DNA of 64,000 nucleotides from Methylocystis sp. B8 (GTDB taxonomy: Bacteria; Pseudomonadota; Alphaproteobacteria; Rhizobiales; Beijerinckiaceae): NCBI RefSeq assembly GCF_005771425.1, contig NZ_VBTZ01000011.1:1-64000 (forward strand), in the 5' to 3' direction. Below, piece after piece: positions 6,537-15,391 of the stretch (position 1 is the stretch's first letter; each line of letters starts with the position of its first letter). Made by a program: the position numbers and the translations under genes. The notes under the pieces are model-generated. The model saw nothing but the letters and a program-made list of their open reading frames with translations, was not told the origin of the DNA and made no database searches.

Positions 6537-6992
6537 GTGAGGGACGAAGCTGATCGAAAGTCTTGGGCGGACGTCTTGGAAGCGGCGGCGGCGATCGCCG
6601 TCGTGGTCGCGGCTTTCCTTTTCGCGAGGCAATATCGGGAAAGCCTTTCCATCGAGGAAGACGCTGAGCCGCTCTCGCTGACTTTGCAGCGCGAAGCGGC
6701 GGAAGTGAACGCCACCCTTCCCGAAATGGTCAGCGAAGGCGTTCGCCTGGATAAGACGACGGCGGGGCCTGGCAACATCTTCAATTACAACTATACGATT
6801 GTCGACGACGAAGCGGCTCGAACGCTGATCGGGAACGCCAAAAAACTCGCCGAATTAAAGAGCCAGTTGCACGAACGCGTTTGTCTGACCATGCCGCAAC
6901 ATCGCACCAGCGGCGCCATTATCAGATATTTTCTGAAGGACAATAAAGGCGAGACGATTGCGGACGTCATGATTGACGCTAGCGACTGTTAA
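6537..6992 (+). CDS. Membrane-anchored protein of unknown function
   Basis: A 151-residue product with a GTG start. After a short charged N-terminus, residues about 15-30 (EAAAAIAVVVAAFLFA) form one membrane segment, and the rest is likely periplasmic. The body carries LPEMVSEGVRLDKTTAGPGN and a Y-N-Y-T-I-V motif, then two cysteines (ERVCLTMP and the final ASDC) that could form a disulfide. The layout resembles a widespread uncharacterised family, but I cannot name it. It begins 65 bases after usg, possibly in one unit. Confidence 0.65.
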   Translation: MRDEADRKSWADVLEAAAAIAVVVAAFLFARQYRESLSIEEDAEPLSLTLQREAAEVNATLPEMVSEGVRLDKTTAGPGNIFNYNYTIVDDEAARTLIGNAKKLAELKSQLHERVCLTMPQHRTSGAIIRYFLKDNKGETIADVMIDASDC

Positions 6993-7043
6993 GAAGGGCG
7001 GGCTGACGCGCCGCGCCATCGAGCCACGAATTGTCCAGCTGCT

Positions 7044-7247
7044 GTGGATCGGCTGCGGCCAAAAACTGTTTCGCTGCGGCTTAAGCGTTGTCCGAGGATG
7101 TGTGCGCCGCGCATCGCCGATGATATAGACGAGATCGTGCAGTCCCATATCATCGAAGGAAAGCCGGTCGAAACGGCTGATTTTTGCGCCGCAGCCATAG
7201 AGACGCCGGACGCCGTCGAGGGGGCCGTAGCAGAAACTAGTTCTTAG
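7044..7247 (+). pseudogene. C-terminal remnant resembling thioredoxin-like [2Fe-2S] ferredoxins
   Basis: The readable part, DDIDEIVQSHIIEGKPVE, resembles the last helix of the ferredoxin at 1987-2337 (EDIDEIFTSHLKGGQRVD). None of the four cluster cysteines of that family is present, and there is no convincing ribosome binding site for the GTG at 7044 or the ATG at 7098. It looks like a truncated gene, though a small expressed protein cannot be excluded. Confidence 0.4.
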
Positions 7248-7257
7248 GAGCCATGGC

Positions 7258-7464
7258 ATGAAAATTTCCGCGCGTAACTGCCTTCCCGGAACCGTTAAAC
7301 ATATTCAAAAAGGCGCGACCACGGCGCATGTAACGATGGACGTCAACGGATTGACGGTCACGGCTTCAATAACCAACGAATCCGTTGAGGAGCTCGGACT
7401 TCGCGAAGGATCCAAGGTTAAGGCGGTCATCAAGTCTTCCGACGTGATGATTGCGGTCGACTAA
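7258..7464 (+). CDS. Molbindin (Mop-domain molybdate-binding protein)
   Basis: Molbindins are small oligomeric proteins that bind and buffer molybdate in the cytoplasm. The 68-residue product is a single Mop domain, with MKISARNCLPGTVKHIQKG at the start, the VTASITNESVEELGL core and KVKAVIKSSDVMIAVD at the end. AGGAG lies 7 bases before the ATG. Beside nif genes it most likely supplies or stores molybdenum for FeMo-cofactor synthesis, which is inferred from position. Confidence 0.92.
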   Translation: MKISARNCLPGTVKHIQKGATTAHVTMDVNGLTVTASITNESVEELGLREGSKVKAVIKSSDVMIAVD

Positions 7465-7487
7465 AATTCGCAGGCGGGCGATGGAAG

Positions 7488-7913
7488 CTATTGCGCTGGA
7501 ATGCGCGACGGCTTTCCATCGGCGCCGACGAAGGGAAATAGCCCGGCCTGGAAGCATTGCGTCATGTGAGCGGCTTTGGCGATGGCCTGCTCGGCCTGCT
7601 TCTTCGGCAGCGTCTCATTGGCGCTTTCGCTAAAGAGTTCGAGCCAGCGCGCAAAATGCTGCGGCTCAATCGGAAGATTAATATGCGCGGCGAAGGGATG
7701 ACCTTGGTAACGATCCGTTCCGAGCAAGGTTTTGGACCAGAAATTTGCGACGATCCCCATGTGCTCGTCGAGACCGTCTATGGCCGTAAAGATCGGCCCT
7801 AGCAACTGGTCGTCGGCGCCCTTGGCATAGAAGCGGCGCACGCAGTCGTCGATCGCAATCTCCAACTTCGCACATTCAGTTGCGTCTCCTATCGGGGCAA
7901 TGTCGGGTTCCAT
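7488..7913 (-). CDS. Group III truncated haemoglobin
   Basis: A 141-residue 2-on-2 haemoglobin of the group III class (Campylobacter Ctb type), a cytoplasmic haem protein linked to oxygen or NO handling. The class pattern is seen in CVRRFYAKG, NFWSKTLLGTDRYQGHPF, AAHINLPIEPQHFARW and LELFSE. The start at 7913 is chosen for the GGGAGA ribosome binding site, against a TTG at 7928. It lies 11 bases downstream of the receiver-like gene on the same strand and so is probably driven by the sigma54-type promoter at 8365-8380. That would place a haemoglobin under nitrogen-fixation control. Confidence 0.87.
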   Translation of the reverse strand: MEPDIAPIGDATECAKLEIAIDDCVRRFYAKGADDQLLGPIFTAIDGLDEHMGIVANFWSKTLLGTDRYQGHPFAAHINLPIEPQHFARWLELFSESANETLPKKQAEQAIAKAAHMTQCFQAGLFPFVGADGKPSRIPAQ

Positions 7914-7924
7914 GGCGTTCTCCC

Positions 7925-8326
7925 TCAACGACTAGCGCTTGCCGCCGTCTCGCTCAGCGAGTCGACCTTGTCGCGCACGAATTCAGCCCGCAATGGCTTC
8001 GCCATAAATCCGTGCGCGCCAGCGGCGACGCATTCCTGGCCGAACCCGCTTGAAATCTGATCGACGATGACCAGGATTTTCGCTTCGGGGATGCGCGTCA
8101 AATATTCCTGAATGAGATCCAGGCCGTTGGCGCGTATGACGCCTTCGGCGAGCACCAGCAGGCCCGGTCTTATTTCCTTCACCTTTGCGAGCGCGCCGGT
8201 TGCGCTCTCTAGTTCATGCGCCTCATATCCATCGCGGAGCATGAATCGGATGGCCGCGCGCGAGTTTTCGTTGTCGTCGACGACGAAAACACGCGTACTT
8301 TCAGAAACTTGTATCGCGCTCCGCAC
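7925..8326 (-). CDS. Second receiver-like protein lacking the phosphoacceptor aspartate
   Basis: Paralogue of the protein at 528-959, sharing RVFVVD, the R-A-A and F-M-L motifs, HEL, GAHG and KPL. The phosphoacceptor position reads LLVLAEGV, with Ala for Asp, and the Thr/Ser position reads Val (ILVIVDQ). The acidic pair (VDDNE) and the lysine (MAKPL) remain. A longer reading from a TTG at 8362 would begin upstream of the transcription start implied by the promoter at 8365-8380, so the GTG at 8326 is preferred, giving 133 residues. It is followed by the haemoglobin gene. Function is unknown; a phosphorylation-independent switch or adaptor is possible. Confidence 0.75.
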   Translation of the reverse strand: MRSAIQVSESTRVFVVDDNENSRAAIRFMLRDGYEAHELESATGALAKVKEIRPGLLVLAEGVIRANGLDLIQEYLTRIPEAKILVIVDQISSGFGQECVAAGAHGFMAKPLRAEFVRDKVDSLSETAASASR

Positions 8327-8364
8327 GAAAAGTCTCGCTCGGCGTTGACCAAGAATATTCAACG

Positions 8365-8380
8365 AGCAAGTTACATGCCG
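8365..8380 (-). promoter_or_regulatory. Sigma54-type promoter of the receiver-like/haemoglobin pair
   Basis: On the minus strand the site is CGGCATGTAACTTGCT, matching TGGCAYR-N4-TTGCW at all but the first base, with exact GG-N10-GC spacing. Transcription would start near 8353. No clear TGT-N10-ACA site was found in the next 300 bases upstream. Confidence 0.7.
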
Positions 8381-8628
8381 CGTGAAGCTGGGCTCAAAAG
8401 GTCAAAGCGTGAACGCAATGGACTCGACGCCTCTGTGGGCGTCGCCGCCAGCCTTCACCTCGTCTGCTCTATTCGCCGTGCGCAGCCGCCCGCGTGCAAC
8501 AAAACGCTCTACAGTGCAGCGTTCCAAGCGCGAGCATATTTTCGCGAGTTCTAAACACTGTCGGCGTGTAGCTTCTTGGTGTTCTGTATCGCCGCCGCCG
8601 CCTCTATTTCAATCCACCAATCCTGAGC

Positions 8629-8659
8629 CTAGTTTGGAATTAAAACGTTTCCAAACTAG
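8629..8659. promoter_or_regulatory. Large perfect palindrome upstream of the TonB-dependent receptor
   Basis: CTAGTTTGGAA and TTCCAAACTAG are exact 11-bp arms separated by 9 bases, in an AT-rich gap about 150-210 bases before the receptor operon. The inner TTTGGAA/TTCCAAA resembles the form of iron-responsive boxes, but it does not match the Fur, Irr or RirA consensus. It may be an operator for iron regulation or a hairpin. The rest of the gap 8381-8809 shows no gene. Confidence 0.55.
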
Positions 8660-8809
8660 ATCTGTGGTAGAAAAGTGACAATCAAATACAAAATACATTT
8701 GCATGTGACTGAAACTATACAGATTACAATGCTTCCATTCAGCTGTTTCTTCGATTGACCGCCGCCGTACCGAAATTTAGCTTCGGTCAAGTCTTCGCAG
8801 ACGCGGAAG

Positions 8810-11362
8810 ATGATAACGCATAATCCTCCCCGGCGGTTCCAAATGAGCGACGTAAAGTCTCCAATTTCTCTTCGAATGTTGACTCAATCGCTTCCGAGGA
8901 CACGCGCCGGTGATTTGTCGTCGGTAAAGGCGCTGAGCGTCGCAGCGGCGCTTGCATCAAGCGTGAGCGCTTCAGCTTTGGCGCAATCCGCCGCGACGAC
9001 GTTGCCTCCCGTCAAAGTCGACGCGCCGCAAGAAAAGCCGCGCGCGGCCATGCCGTCGAAACCCAAGCCAGTTCTTGCTCAGCCGCGTCAAGCGCGACAG
9101 CCGGGCGCCAATTCTGCAGCGGCGGGCAATCAGCAAGGCGCGCCCGGCGCTTCGAGCGCAGCCGGTCAGGGCGCAGGCGCGGGAGGCGTTCCGATCTTTG
9201 TCACGGCGCCGAACGCCAATCCTTACGCCGATCCGGTCGCGCCTTATAAGGTCGACCGCCTGGCGTCGACGAAGTTCACTGAGCCGGTGCTCAATACGCC
9301 GCGCACGATCACGGTGCTGAGCAAGGAAGTGCTCGACGACAAGAATGCGTTCACTTTGCGCGAAATCGGCCGCAGCACGGCGGGCGTGACGCTGGGCACG
9401 GGCGAAGGCGGCAACGCCTTCGGCGACCGCTTCTTCATTCGAGGCTTCGACGTTCGCAACGACATTTTCGTCGACGGCATTCGCGATCCTGGCGTCAGCA
9501 TTCGCGAGAACTTTTACACTGAGCAGGTTGAAATTCTGCGCGGTCCCGGGTCGACATTCGCCGGCCGCGGCACCGCAGGCGGCGCGATCAACATCGTCAC
9601 TAAACAGGCGACCGATCGCGATTTTGTCGATCTCAACACGATCGGCGGCTTCTCCGATCACATGAAGCGGGTGACGCTCGACGTCAACAAGGCGATCAGC
9701 CCGATCCTCGCGGTGCGCGTCAACGCGCTTTGGCATGACTCGAATGTCGCTGGACGCGGATTTATCACCGACTACCGCGACGGCGTCGCCGGCTCGGTGG
9801 TGTTCAAGCCGCTGCCCGACCTGACGCTCACGGGACAATATACGCACGTTTATCAGAAGGGTTTGCCAGACTTTGGCGTGCCGTACAACAGGGTTTGGAA
9901 TCGGCCATTCCCCGAAGGCGTTATCCCACGCTACAACTGGTATGGTTTTGTCGACCGCGACTTCCAGGCGGCGGTGCAAGACTTCGGCACCTTTACGGCC
10001 CATTACCGCTATAATGACAATCTCGTCATTGATAATCGGTTCCGACAGGGCCGGTCCGTTCTCGATTACATCGGGTCCTTGGCTGGAAGCGCCAACCTTT
10101 TTGCCGGGACCGTGAATATCGGCGCGCAAAGCCGCTATCAGGTCGTCAACATACTCGACAACCAGACCGAGGCGACCATTAGGCTCGAAACCGGCCCCAT
10201 TAAACACGCGCTTGTCGCTGGCGTCGAATTTGCGCGAGAGGGCGTGACGCGCACCAATTACCAGGGCCTTTCTTCGGAGCTGAACGGAATCCCTTCTGGC
10301 AACACCATTACTTGCAACCTCTATCTGCCGTGCACCTATCTACCGTTCCTGAACACGCCCTATCGCAATCCGAATCCGACGCGCATCGCCGTCGACACCA
10401 AATCGGGCTATCTGATCGAGACTGCGAACTATCAAGATGTCGTGCTCGTGAACGGCGGCGCGCGCTTTGATGCATACGACATCACGAGCCGCACTGAGAC
10501 TCTTTCGACTTTCGCCGAGAATCATTCGGGGCTGTTCAATTGGAACGCCGGCGTCGTCTTCAAGCCGTTCCCCAACGTCAGCGCTTATGCCGCCTACGCC
10601 ACCTCGGCGACTCCTGTCGGCGCGGAGCTCGACGGCAGCGCCGCGAATTACGGCGGCTTGAATACAGCGGCGCAAATCTTTCCTCCCCAAATCAACAAGG
10701 CTGGAGAGGTTGGTCTGAAATGGGAGCTGTTCGACAGGCATCTGCTTGCGACCGCCGCTTTCTTTCGGACGGATGTGACTGGCGCGCGAGAAGTGAATTC
10801 TGGCGTCACTACCGGCAATGCCGCTTATTTCGTCGATGGCATCGATCTCGAAGCTGCAGGCAATATCACAGATAGGTGGATGATCCTTGGCGGTATCGTG
10901 CTGATGGAGTCGCAAGTGACCAGCTCCTATGCGCGAACGAACATCGGTCTTAAACTTGCCAATATCGCGCATGAATCCTTCAGCCTGCTGTCGAAGTATA
11001 AGGCCGGCGAATTGCTTGGCCTTGCGCCAGACGTGCTCGAAATCGGCGGCCAGGCGATTTATCGTTCCAGGATCTATGGCGGCAACAATATCGTCGCCAA
11101 CGGCGGCTCAGCGTTCAACGCCTACGGCTGGCCCGCGCCGACCGCGGCAAATCCCTTCCTGAACGTGCCCACTGTTCTGCCTTCATACTGGCGCTTCGAC
11201 CTCTTTGCGGAAGGAAAGATTGGTCCCAACATCACCATGAAGCTCTCCGTCAACAATCTCTTCGACCGCACGATCTATGACGCCTTCTATCAGACCGCGA
11301 CGCCCTTCGTGCAGATGTCGCCCGGCCGCGCCGTTTATTTCGAAACGCGCGTCTTGTTCTAG
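8810..11362 (+). CDS. TonB-dependent siderophore receptor (Fiu/FhuE-like)
   Basis: An outer-membrane receptor of up to 850 residues that imports a ferric siderophore using TonB energy. A long N-terminal signal region ends near ASALAQ, followed by a Pro/Ala/Gln-rich spacer. The plug domain includes [34 protein letters not shown] and [17 protein letters not shown]. The 22-strand barrel closes with the aromatic-ended ETRVLF. The start is uncertain: ATGs at 8810 and 8843 are both possible and neither has a strong ribosome binding site. It leads a tight operon with piuC-type genes and exbBD-tonB, which points to catecholate or similar siderophores. The substrate is not proven. Confidence 0.92.
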   Translation: MITHNPPRRFQMSDVKSPISLRMLTQSLPRTRAGDLSSVKALSVAAALASSVSASALAQSAATTLPPVKVDAPQEKPRAAMPSKPKPVLAQPRQARQPGANSAAAGNQQGAPGASSAAGQGAGAGGVPIFVTAPNANPYADPVAPYKVDRLASTKFTEPVLNTPRTITVLSKEVLDDKNAFTLREIGRSTAGVTLGTGEGGNAFGDRFFIRGFDVRNDIFVDGIRDPGVSIRENFYTEQVEILRGPGSTFAGRGTAGGAINIVTKQATDRDFVDLNTIGGFSDHMKRVTLDVNKAISPILAVRVNALWHDSNVAGRGFITDYRDGVAGSVVFKPLPDLTLTGQYTHVYQKGLPDFGVPYNRVWNRPFPEGVIPRYNWYGFVDRDFQAAVQDFGTFTAHYRYNDNLVIDNRFRQGRSVLDYIGSLAGSANLFAGTVNIGAQSRYQVVNILDNQTEATIRLETGPIKHALVAGVEFAREGVTRTNYQGLSSELNGIPSGNTITCNLYLPCTYLPFLNTPYRNPNPTRIAVDTKSGYLIETANYQDVVLVNGGARFDAYDITSRTETLSTFAENHSGLFNWNAGVVFKPFPNVSAYAAYATSATPVGAELDGSAANYGGLNTAAQIFPPQINKAGEVGLKWELFDRHLLATAAFFRTDVTGAREVNSGVTTGNAAYFVDGIDLEAAGNITDRWMILGGIVLMESQVTSSYARTNIGLKLANIAHESFSLLSKYKAGELLGLAPDVLEIGGQAIYRSRIYGGNNIVANGGSAFNAYGWPAPTAANPFLNVPTVLPSYWRFDLFAEGKIGPNITMKLSVNNLFDRTIYDAFYQTATPFVQMSPGRAVYFETRVLF

Positions 11363-11373
11363 GAGCCGCATCG

Positions 11374-12057
11374 ATGCTTGCGCACATACGAGGAGCGCTC
11401 GAAAAGGATGACGTCGCCGCCATTCGCGAGGCGATGAGGCAGGCGAAGTGGGAGGGCGGCGACTCGACCGCGGGCGCGAACGCTGGCGAGATGAAGCGCA
11501 ATCAGCAGCTTCCGCCAGACTCCGAACTCTCACGCACGCTTGGAAGTCGGCTACTCTCCGCGCTCCTCGCCAATCCCGCCTTTGTTTCGGCGGCTGTCCC
11601 GCTTCGCGTATATCCGCCGCTCTTTAATCGTTACGGCGTCGGTGATCACTTCGATCCCCATGTCGACAACGCCATACGGGGCGACGCCGTGACGGGCGCC
11701 CGCATTCGCGTCGACCTCGCTGCAACCTTGCTGCTCTCAGAGCCTGAAGAATATGATGGCGGCGAACTGATCGTCGAAGACATTTACGGGTCGAGAAGAT
11801 TTAAGCCGCCTGCTGGCGATCTCATCCTCTATTCGGCCGGCAGCCTTCATATGGTGACGCCGGTCACGAGCGGCCTGCGTTTTGGCTCATTTTTGTGGCT
11901 GCAAAGCATGATCCGTGCTGATGAAGCGCGCAGCCTCGTTTGCGATCTCGACGAGTCGATACAGGAACTCGCGCCGCGCGTGGATTCAGACGATCCGGAT
12001 CTGCGCAAGCTCGTGACCGTCTACCACAATCTCATCCGTTATTGGGGAGAAGCATAG
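11374..12057 (+). CDS. Fe(II)/2-oxoglutarate-dependent dioxygenase, PiuC/YbiX family (copy 1)
   Basis: PKHD-type hydroxylases of this family accompany siderophore receptors. The substrate is not established. The 227-residue product has the usual [14 protein letters not shown] start, W-E-G-G-D-S-T-A-G, the iron ligands in [11 protein letters not shown] (His and Asp) and a distal His in [10 protein letters not shown], then the [12 protein letters not shown] segment. It begins 11 bases after the receptor gene. It is followed at once by a second copy. Confidence 0.9.
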   Translation: MLAHIRGALEKDDVAAIREAMRQAKWEGGDSTAGANAGEMKRNQQLPPDSELSRTLGSRLLSALLANPAFVSAAVPLRVYPPLFNRYGVGDHFDPHVDNAIRGDAVTGARIRVDLAATLLLSEPEEYDGGELIVEDIYGSRRFKPPAGDLILYSAGSLHMVTPVTSGLRFGSFLWLQSMIRADEARSLVCDLDESIQELAPRVDSDDPDLRKLVTVYHNLIRYWGEA

Positions 12058-12062
12058 CGCCG

Positions 12063-12746
12063 ATGCTGATTTGCATACCAGAAGTTCTTTCCAAGCAGCA
12101 GGTGGCGTTTTTTCGCGCAGCCATGGACAAGGCGCCTTGGGAGGATGGCCGCTCGACAGCCGGCGCACAATCCTCTCTGGTGAAGAACAATCTCCAACTG
12201 CCGCAATCCGGAGAAGTCGCCCGGGAACTTGGCGAACATGTGCTCGAGGCGCTTGCGCAGTCGTCCATGTTCGTCTCGGCGGCGCTGCCGCACAAGATTT
12301 TTCCGCCGCTCTTCAATCGCTATGGCGTCGGTCAGAACTTTGGACTGCACGTCGATAATGCGATCCGCGGCATACCCGGAACGCCCATTCGCATTCGTAC
12401 CGATCTTTCTTGCACGCTGTTCCTCTCTGAAGCGGAAGAATATGACGGCGGAGAGCTGGTCATAGAGGATCGAGTGGGTCAGCAGGAGGTGAAACTTCCT
12501 GCTGGCGATCTCGTGCTTTATCCTTCAACCAGTCTTCATCTTGTTCGGGGCGTTACGCGCGGCGAGCGCATCGCTTCTTTCTTTTGGCTGCAGAGCATGA
12601 TTCGCGACAATGTGGCCCGCGCTTTGCTCTTCGATCTTGACCAGGCGATTCAATCACTGACGACGAAGTTTGGCGCTGGCGATCCGGCTTGCGTCAAACT
12701 CTCTGGCATCTATCACAATCTGATCCGCACATGGGCTGAAGCATGA
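12063..12746 (+). CDS. Fe(II)/2-oxoglutarate-dependent dioxygenase, PiuC/YbiX family (copy 2)
   Basis: A 227-residue homologue of the preceding gene, equal in length and colinear throughout. Iron ligands are seen in [11 protein letters not shown] and [10 protein letters not shown]. Differences are spread over the whole length, so the duplication is not recent. The start at 12063 aligns with copy 1; a GGGGAGAA sequence lies about a dozen bases upstream. The stop overlaps the exbB start by ATGA. Two copies may act on different substrates or form a heterodimer, which is speculation. Confidence 0.9.
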   Translation: MLICIPEVLSKQQVAFFRAAMDKAPWEDGRSTAGAQSSLVKNNLQLPQSGEVARELGEHVLEALAQSSMFVSAALPHKIFPPLFNRYGVGQNFGLHVDNAIRGIPGTPIRIRTDLSCTLFLSEAEEYDGGELVIEDRVGQQEVKLPAGDLVLYPSTSLHLVRGVTRGERIASFFWLQSMIRDNVARALLFDLDQAIQSLTTKFGAGDPACVKLSGIYHNLIRTWAEA

Positions 12747-13552
12747 AAAATCTTTTGCAATTTCTGGTGATCTCAAGCGCCGCGCTTCTTCTTGCGCAAA
12801 ACGGCGCAGCGGCGCAGGCAAATCATCCGGCGCTTGACGCGGCGATTGCGGCCAACAAGCCTCACGATCTTTCTGTCTGGACGATGTTCGTCAACGCCGA
12901 CATCGTTGTGAAGATCGTGATGATCGGTCTGCTGCTCGCCTCCGTCGCGACGTGGACGATCCTCATCGCCAAAACGATCGAGTTGAAACGCGCGCGCGAA
13001 CGCGTTGTGGCGGCGATCGGCCGTCTCTCGGAAGCGCGTGGGCTTTCCGAGGCGCGGCTGGCGCTTGGCGGCGGCGATCGTCTGACTCAGTCCCTACTCG
13101 GGGAGGCGACCCGGGAAATGAAGCTGTCGTCCGACATCATCGCGGCCCCGGGCGTGAAGGAGCGCATCGCGGGCTGTTATGCGGAAATCGAGCGCGCTCA
13201 AGCGCTCGCTATCAAACGGGGCACAGGACTGCTCGCCTCTGTCGGATCGACCGCGCCATTCATCGGTCTTTTCGGCACGGTCTGGGGCATCATGAACAGC
13301 TTCATCGGCATCTCGAAAGCGCAGACGACCAACCTCGCCGTTGTTGCGCCCGGCATTGCTGAAGCGCTGCTTGCGACGGCGATCGGTCTTTTCGCCGCTA
13401 TACCGGCGGTGCTGATCTACAATCATCTTGCGCGCCAGGCGACGGCCTATCTCGAACTCGTCTCCAATCTTTCCGGCGAGTTGCTTCGCATTGTCTCGCG
13501 TGATCTCGATCGCGCCGGACACGCCGCAACGAAAATTCATGCGGCGGAGTAG
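12743..13552 (+). CDS. exbB: ExbB-family energy-transducing proton channel subunit
   Basis: ExbB with ExbD forms the inner-membrane motor that energises TonB. The 269-residue product has a cleavable-looking signal (to about AAAQA), then a first membrane segment around residues 50-72, a cytoplasmic domain, and the two-helix core [19 protein letters not shown] followed by [15 protein letters not shown]. It overlaps the second dioxygenase gene by four bases and precedes exbD by 3 bases, so it clearly belongs to the receptor operon. Confidence 0.93.
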   Translation: MKNLLQFLVISSAALLLAQNGAAAQANHPALDAAIAANKPHDLSVWTMFVNADIVVKIVMIGLLLASVATWTILIAKTIELKRARERVVAAIGRLSEARGLSEARLALGGGDRLTQSLLGEATREMKLSSDIIAAPGVKERIAGCYAEIERAQALAIKRGTGLLASVGSTAPFIGLFGTVWGIMNSFIGISKAQTTNLAVVAPGIAEALLATAIGLFAAIPAVLIYNHLARQATAYLELVSNLSGELLRIVSRDLDRAGHAATKIHAAE

Positions 13553-13555
13553 CAC

Positions 13556-13981
13556 ATGGCCGTTCATCTCAAGAGCGATCTTCAGGAAACGCACGAGATC
13601 AACGTCACGCCGTTCATCGACGTGATGCTCGTGCTGCTCATCATCTTCATGGTGGCGGCGCCCCTCGCCACCGTCGATCTTCCCGTCGATCTGCCGGCCT
13701 CCAACGCGGCGCCTCATGAGAAGCCCGATAAGCCCGTCTATGTGACGATTCAATCCGATCTTGCGCTCGCTCTTGGCGAAACGCCGGTCAAGCGAAAGGA
13801 TCTTGTTTCAGCGCTTGACGCGCATCTCGGCGACAAATCGAAACGCATTTATCTGCGAGCGGACTCCGCTGTGCCCTACGGCGAGATGATGGCGGTGCTA
13901 GAGAGTCTGCGCGCAGGCGGCTATTTGCGCGTTGCGCTCGTTGCGCTGGACGCTGGCGGCAAGGAGCCTTCCGCGCAATGA
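13556..13981 (+). CDS. exbD: ExbD-family energy-transducing proton channel subunit
   Basis: A 141-residue ExbD/TolR protein with one membrane segment (DVMLVLLIIFMVAAP, about residues 22-36) carrying the proton-carrying Asp in NVTPFIDVML. A periplasmic domain follows, with the R-A-D-S-x-V-P-Y-G pattern. Length is normal. Its stop overlaps the tonB start. Confidence 0.93.
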   Translation: MAVHLKSDLQETHEINVTPFIDVMLVLLIIFMVAAPLATVDLPVDLPASNAAPHEKPDKPVYVTIQSDLALALGETPVKRKDLVSALDAHLGDKSKRIYLRADSAVPYGEMMAVLESLRAGGYLRVALVALDAGGKEPSAQ

Positions 13982-14766
13982 GCGCCGCCGCCGCTCTCCA
14001 GAATCCGCAATCGAACGGCAAGCTTTGGGGCGTCGCCGTCGCTTTCGCAGTGCTTCTGCATGTCGGCGGCGCGGTCGCCGCACTGGTGACTCTGCAGGGC
14101 GATGACGAGAACGCTTCCGGCGCGCCGGCGATCGAAATATCTCTCGAGCCTGCCGCGCCGCGCGACGCCGAGGCCGCGGATCTGCCGCCCGGACCTCTCG
14201 CTCACGAAGCAGCGGCCGCGGCGCCTTCCGCCGCCGCATCCGAGGCGAAGGAGGCGAAAGAGGAGCAGATAGCGCGGACAGAAGCCGAGGACGCCGAACT
14301 CACGCACAACACCACCCCGGATAAGCCGGTCGAGGACGAAAAAAAGGTTCAGGCCCAGCCAGTTGTTTCCGCTGAGTCGGCGGCGTCCGAAGCGACGGCG
14401 CCGCCCAAGTCCGACGTTGAGCGAGAGTCCGACAAACCGGTATCGCCGGTCCAGGGCGCTGACGTCAAAGCGAACGCGATTAAGCTCACTTGGCAAAAGG
14501 CGCTGCTCTCCCATCTCAACCGCCACAAGCGCTATCCGACGGCGGGCGGCCGTCGAACGGCCGAAGCGAGCATCTCATTCACGCTCGACCGGCGAGGCCA
14601 TGTCGTGAGCTACAGCATCAAGCGTTCAGCGGGACATCCGGCTTTTGACGAAGCGGCGCTCGCGATGATGAAGCGCGCCGATCCTGTCCCAGCGCCGCCG
14701 CCAGTTATCGCCGATGAAGGATTGACCTTCGAGGTTCCGGTGCAATTTCGCGCCGTCGGAAAATAA
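13978..14766 (+). CDS. tonB: TonB-family energy transducer
   Basis: A 262-residue protein with a single N-terminal membrane helix (WGVAVAFAVLLHVGGAVAAL, the His being typical of TonB helices). A long Ala/Glu/Pro/Lys-rich periplasmic linker follows (about residues 45-165). The C-terminal TonB domain includes HLNRHKRYP, A-S-I-S-F-T-L-D-R-R-G and H-P-A-F-D-E-A-A-L-A-M. It is the last gene of the receptor operon and would couple ExbBD to the receptor at 8810. Confidence 0.92.
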   Translation: MSAAAALQNPQSNGKLWGVAVAFAVLLHVGGAVAALVTLQGDDENASGAPAIEISLEPAAPRDAEAADLPPGPLAHEAAAAAPSAAASEAKEAKEEQIARTEAEDAELTHNTTPDKPVEDEKKVQAQPVVSAESAASEATAPPKSDVERESDKPVSPVQGADVKANAIKLTWQKALLSHLNRHKRYPTAGGRRTAEASISFTLDRRGHVVSYSIKRSAGHPAFDEAALAMMKRADPVPAPPPVIADEGLTFEVPVQFRAVGK

Positions 14767-14974
14767 GTTGCGTATAGTCATGCTGACGCAGGCAGATTGA
14801 TCGACGCTTGGCGAATGGCGAGATCGACAGTCGAACCTAAAGCTTGTGGGAGCTAACTTGAGTTCTCCACAGGGCATTTTGCCTGCCAAGCTTTTCTATT
14901 TCTTAAATAATTAAGAGCATGGTCGGAGCAGATTTTCGAATCGGCGCTTCAATAATCCGTGTGGGGGGCTGCTC

Positions 14975-15175
14975 ATGTCGCCACATGAAAAGCGAGCGAT
15001 ATGGACGGAAGCGGCAATGAGACAGAATCAATTGGCATGCGAGGCGCTCGATTTGGAGCGAAGCGTCATGCGACTCGGCGAACAGCTCAGAAGGCAATTT
15101 TCTGATGTCACTTCGGAGCCTCTGCCCGAAGACATGCGCGTTCTCCTGGAAGAGCTGAGCCAGGCGGCTGAGTGA
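14975..15175 (+). CDS. NepR-like anti-sigma factor candidate
   Basis: A 66-residue product whose second half, LGEQLRRQFSDVTSEPLPED followed by MRVLLEEL, fits the NepR core (IGxxLRxxYxxxxxEPxPxxfxxLLxxL). NepR holds the general-stress sigma factor EcfG inactive until phosphorylated PhyR binds it. No phyR or ecfG lies nearby, so this would be an orphan paralogue. A G-run precedes the ATG. It converges on a second NepR-like gene. Confidence 0.6.
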   Translation: MSPHEKRAIWTEAAMRQNQLACEALDLERSVMRLGEQLRRQFSDVTSEPLPEDMRVLLEELSQAAE

Positions 15176-15199
15176 ACGATGCAGATGGGCGCTCGAAGC

Positions 15200-15391
15200 T
15201 TAATGCGCCTTGCTTGAACGATCCGTGAAATCCAGTTTCACGAGAAGACCTTTAATATCCTCCGGCGCTGGCTTCAGGATCAAATCCAGATAAAGGAGCG
15301 AAAAGCGTTTTCCGAGCGCTTCGCTCATTGAGCGCAAAAGCAGCGCTTTCTTGCCTTGCCTCGAGCCGATTTTCGGTGAAGCGATTGTCAT
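15200..15391 (-). CDS. Second NepR-like small protein
   Basis: A 63-residue product with ALGKRFSLLYLDLILKPAPE followed by DIKGLLVKLDF, again resembling the NepR core but more divergent: Lys replaces the Glu before the Pro. Its ATG overlaps the stop of the upstream gene (ATGA), and the pair is preceded by an EcfG-type promoter at 15613-15639. It may modulate the general stress response, which is inference from motif and promoter. Confidence 0.6.
   Translation of the reverse strand: MTIASPKIGSRQGKKALLLRSMSEALGKRFSLLYLDLILKPAPEDIKGLLVKLDFTDRSSKAH

Noticed and set aside
8629-8659. Palindrome as a Fur, Irr or RirA box
   Set aside because: The arms and 9-base spacer do not match those consensus sequences, so it was left as an unassigned operator candidate.
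8972-10207. Long open reading on the minus strand inside the TonB-dependent receptor gene
   Set aside because: It is a shadow of a GC-rich gene: no ribosome binding site, Arg/Asp-rich composition and no family features, while the plus strand encodes a clear receptor.
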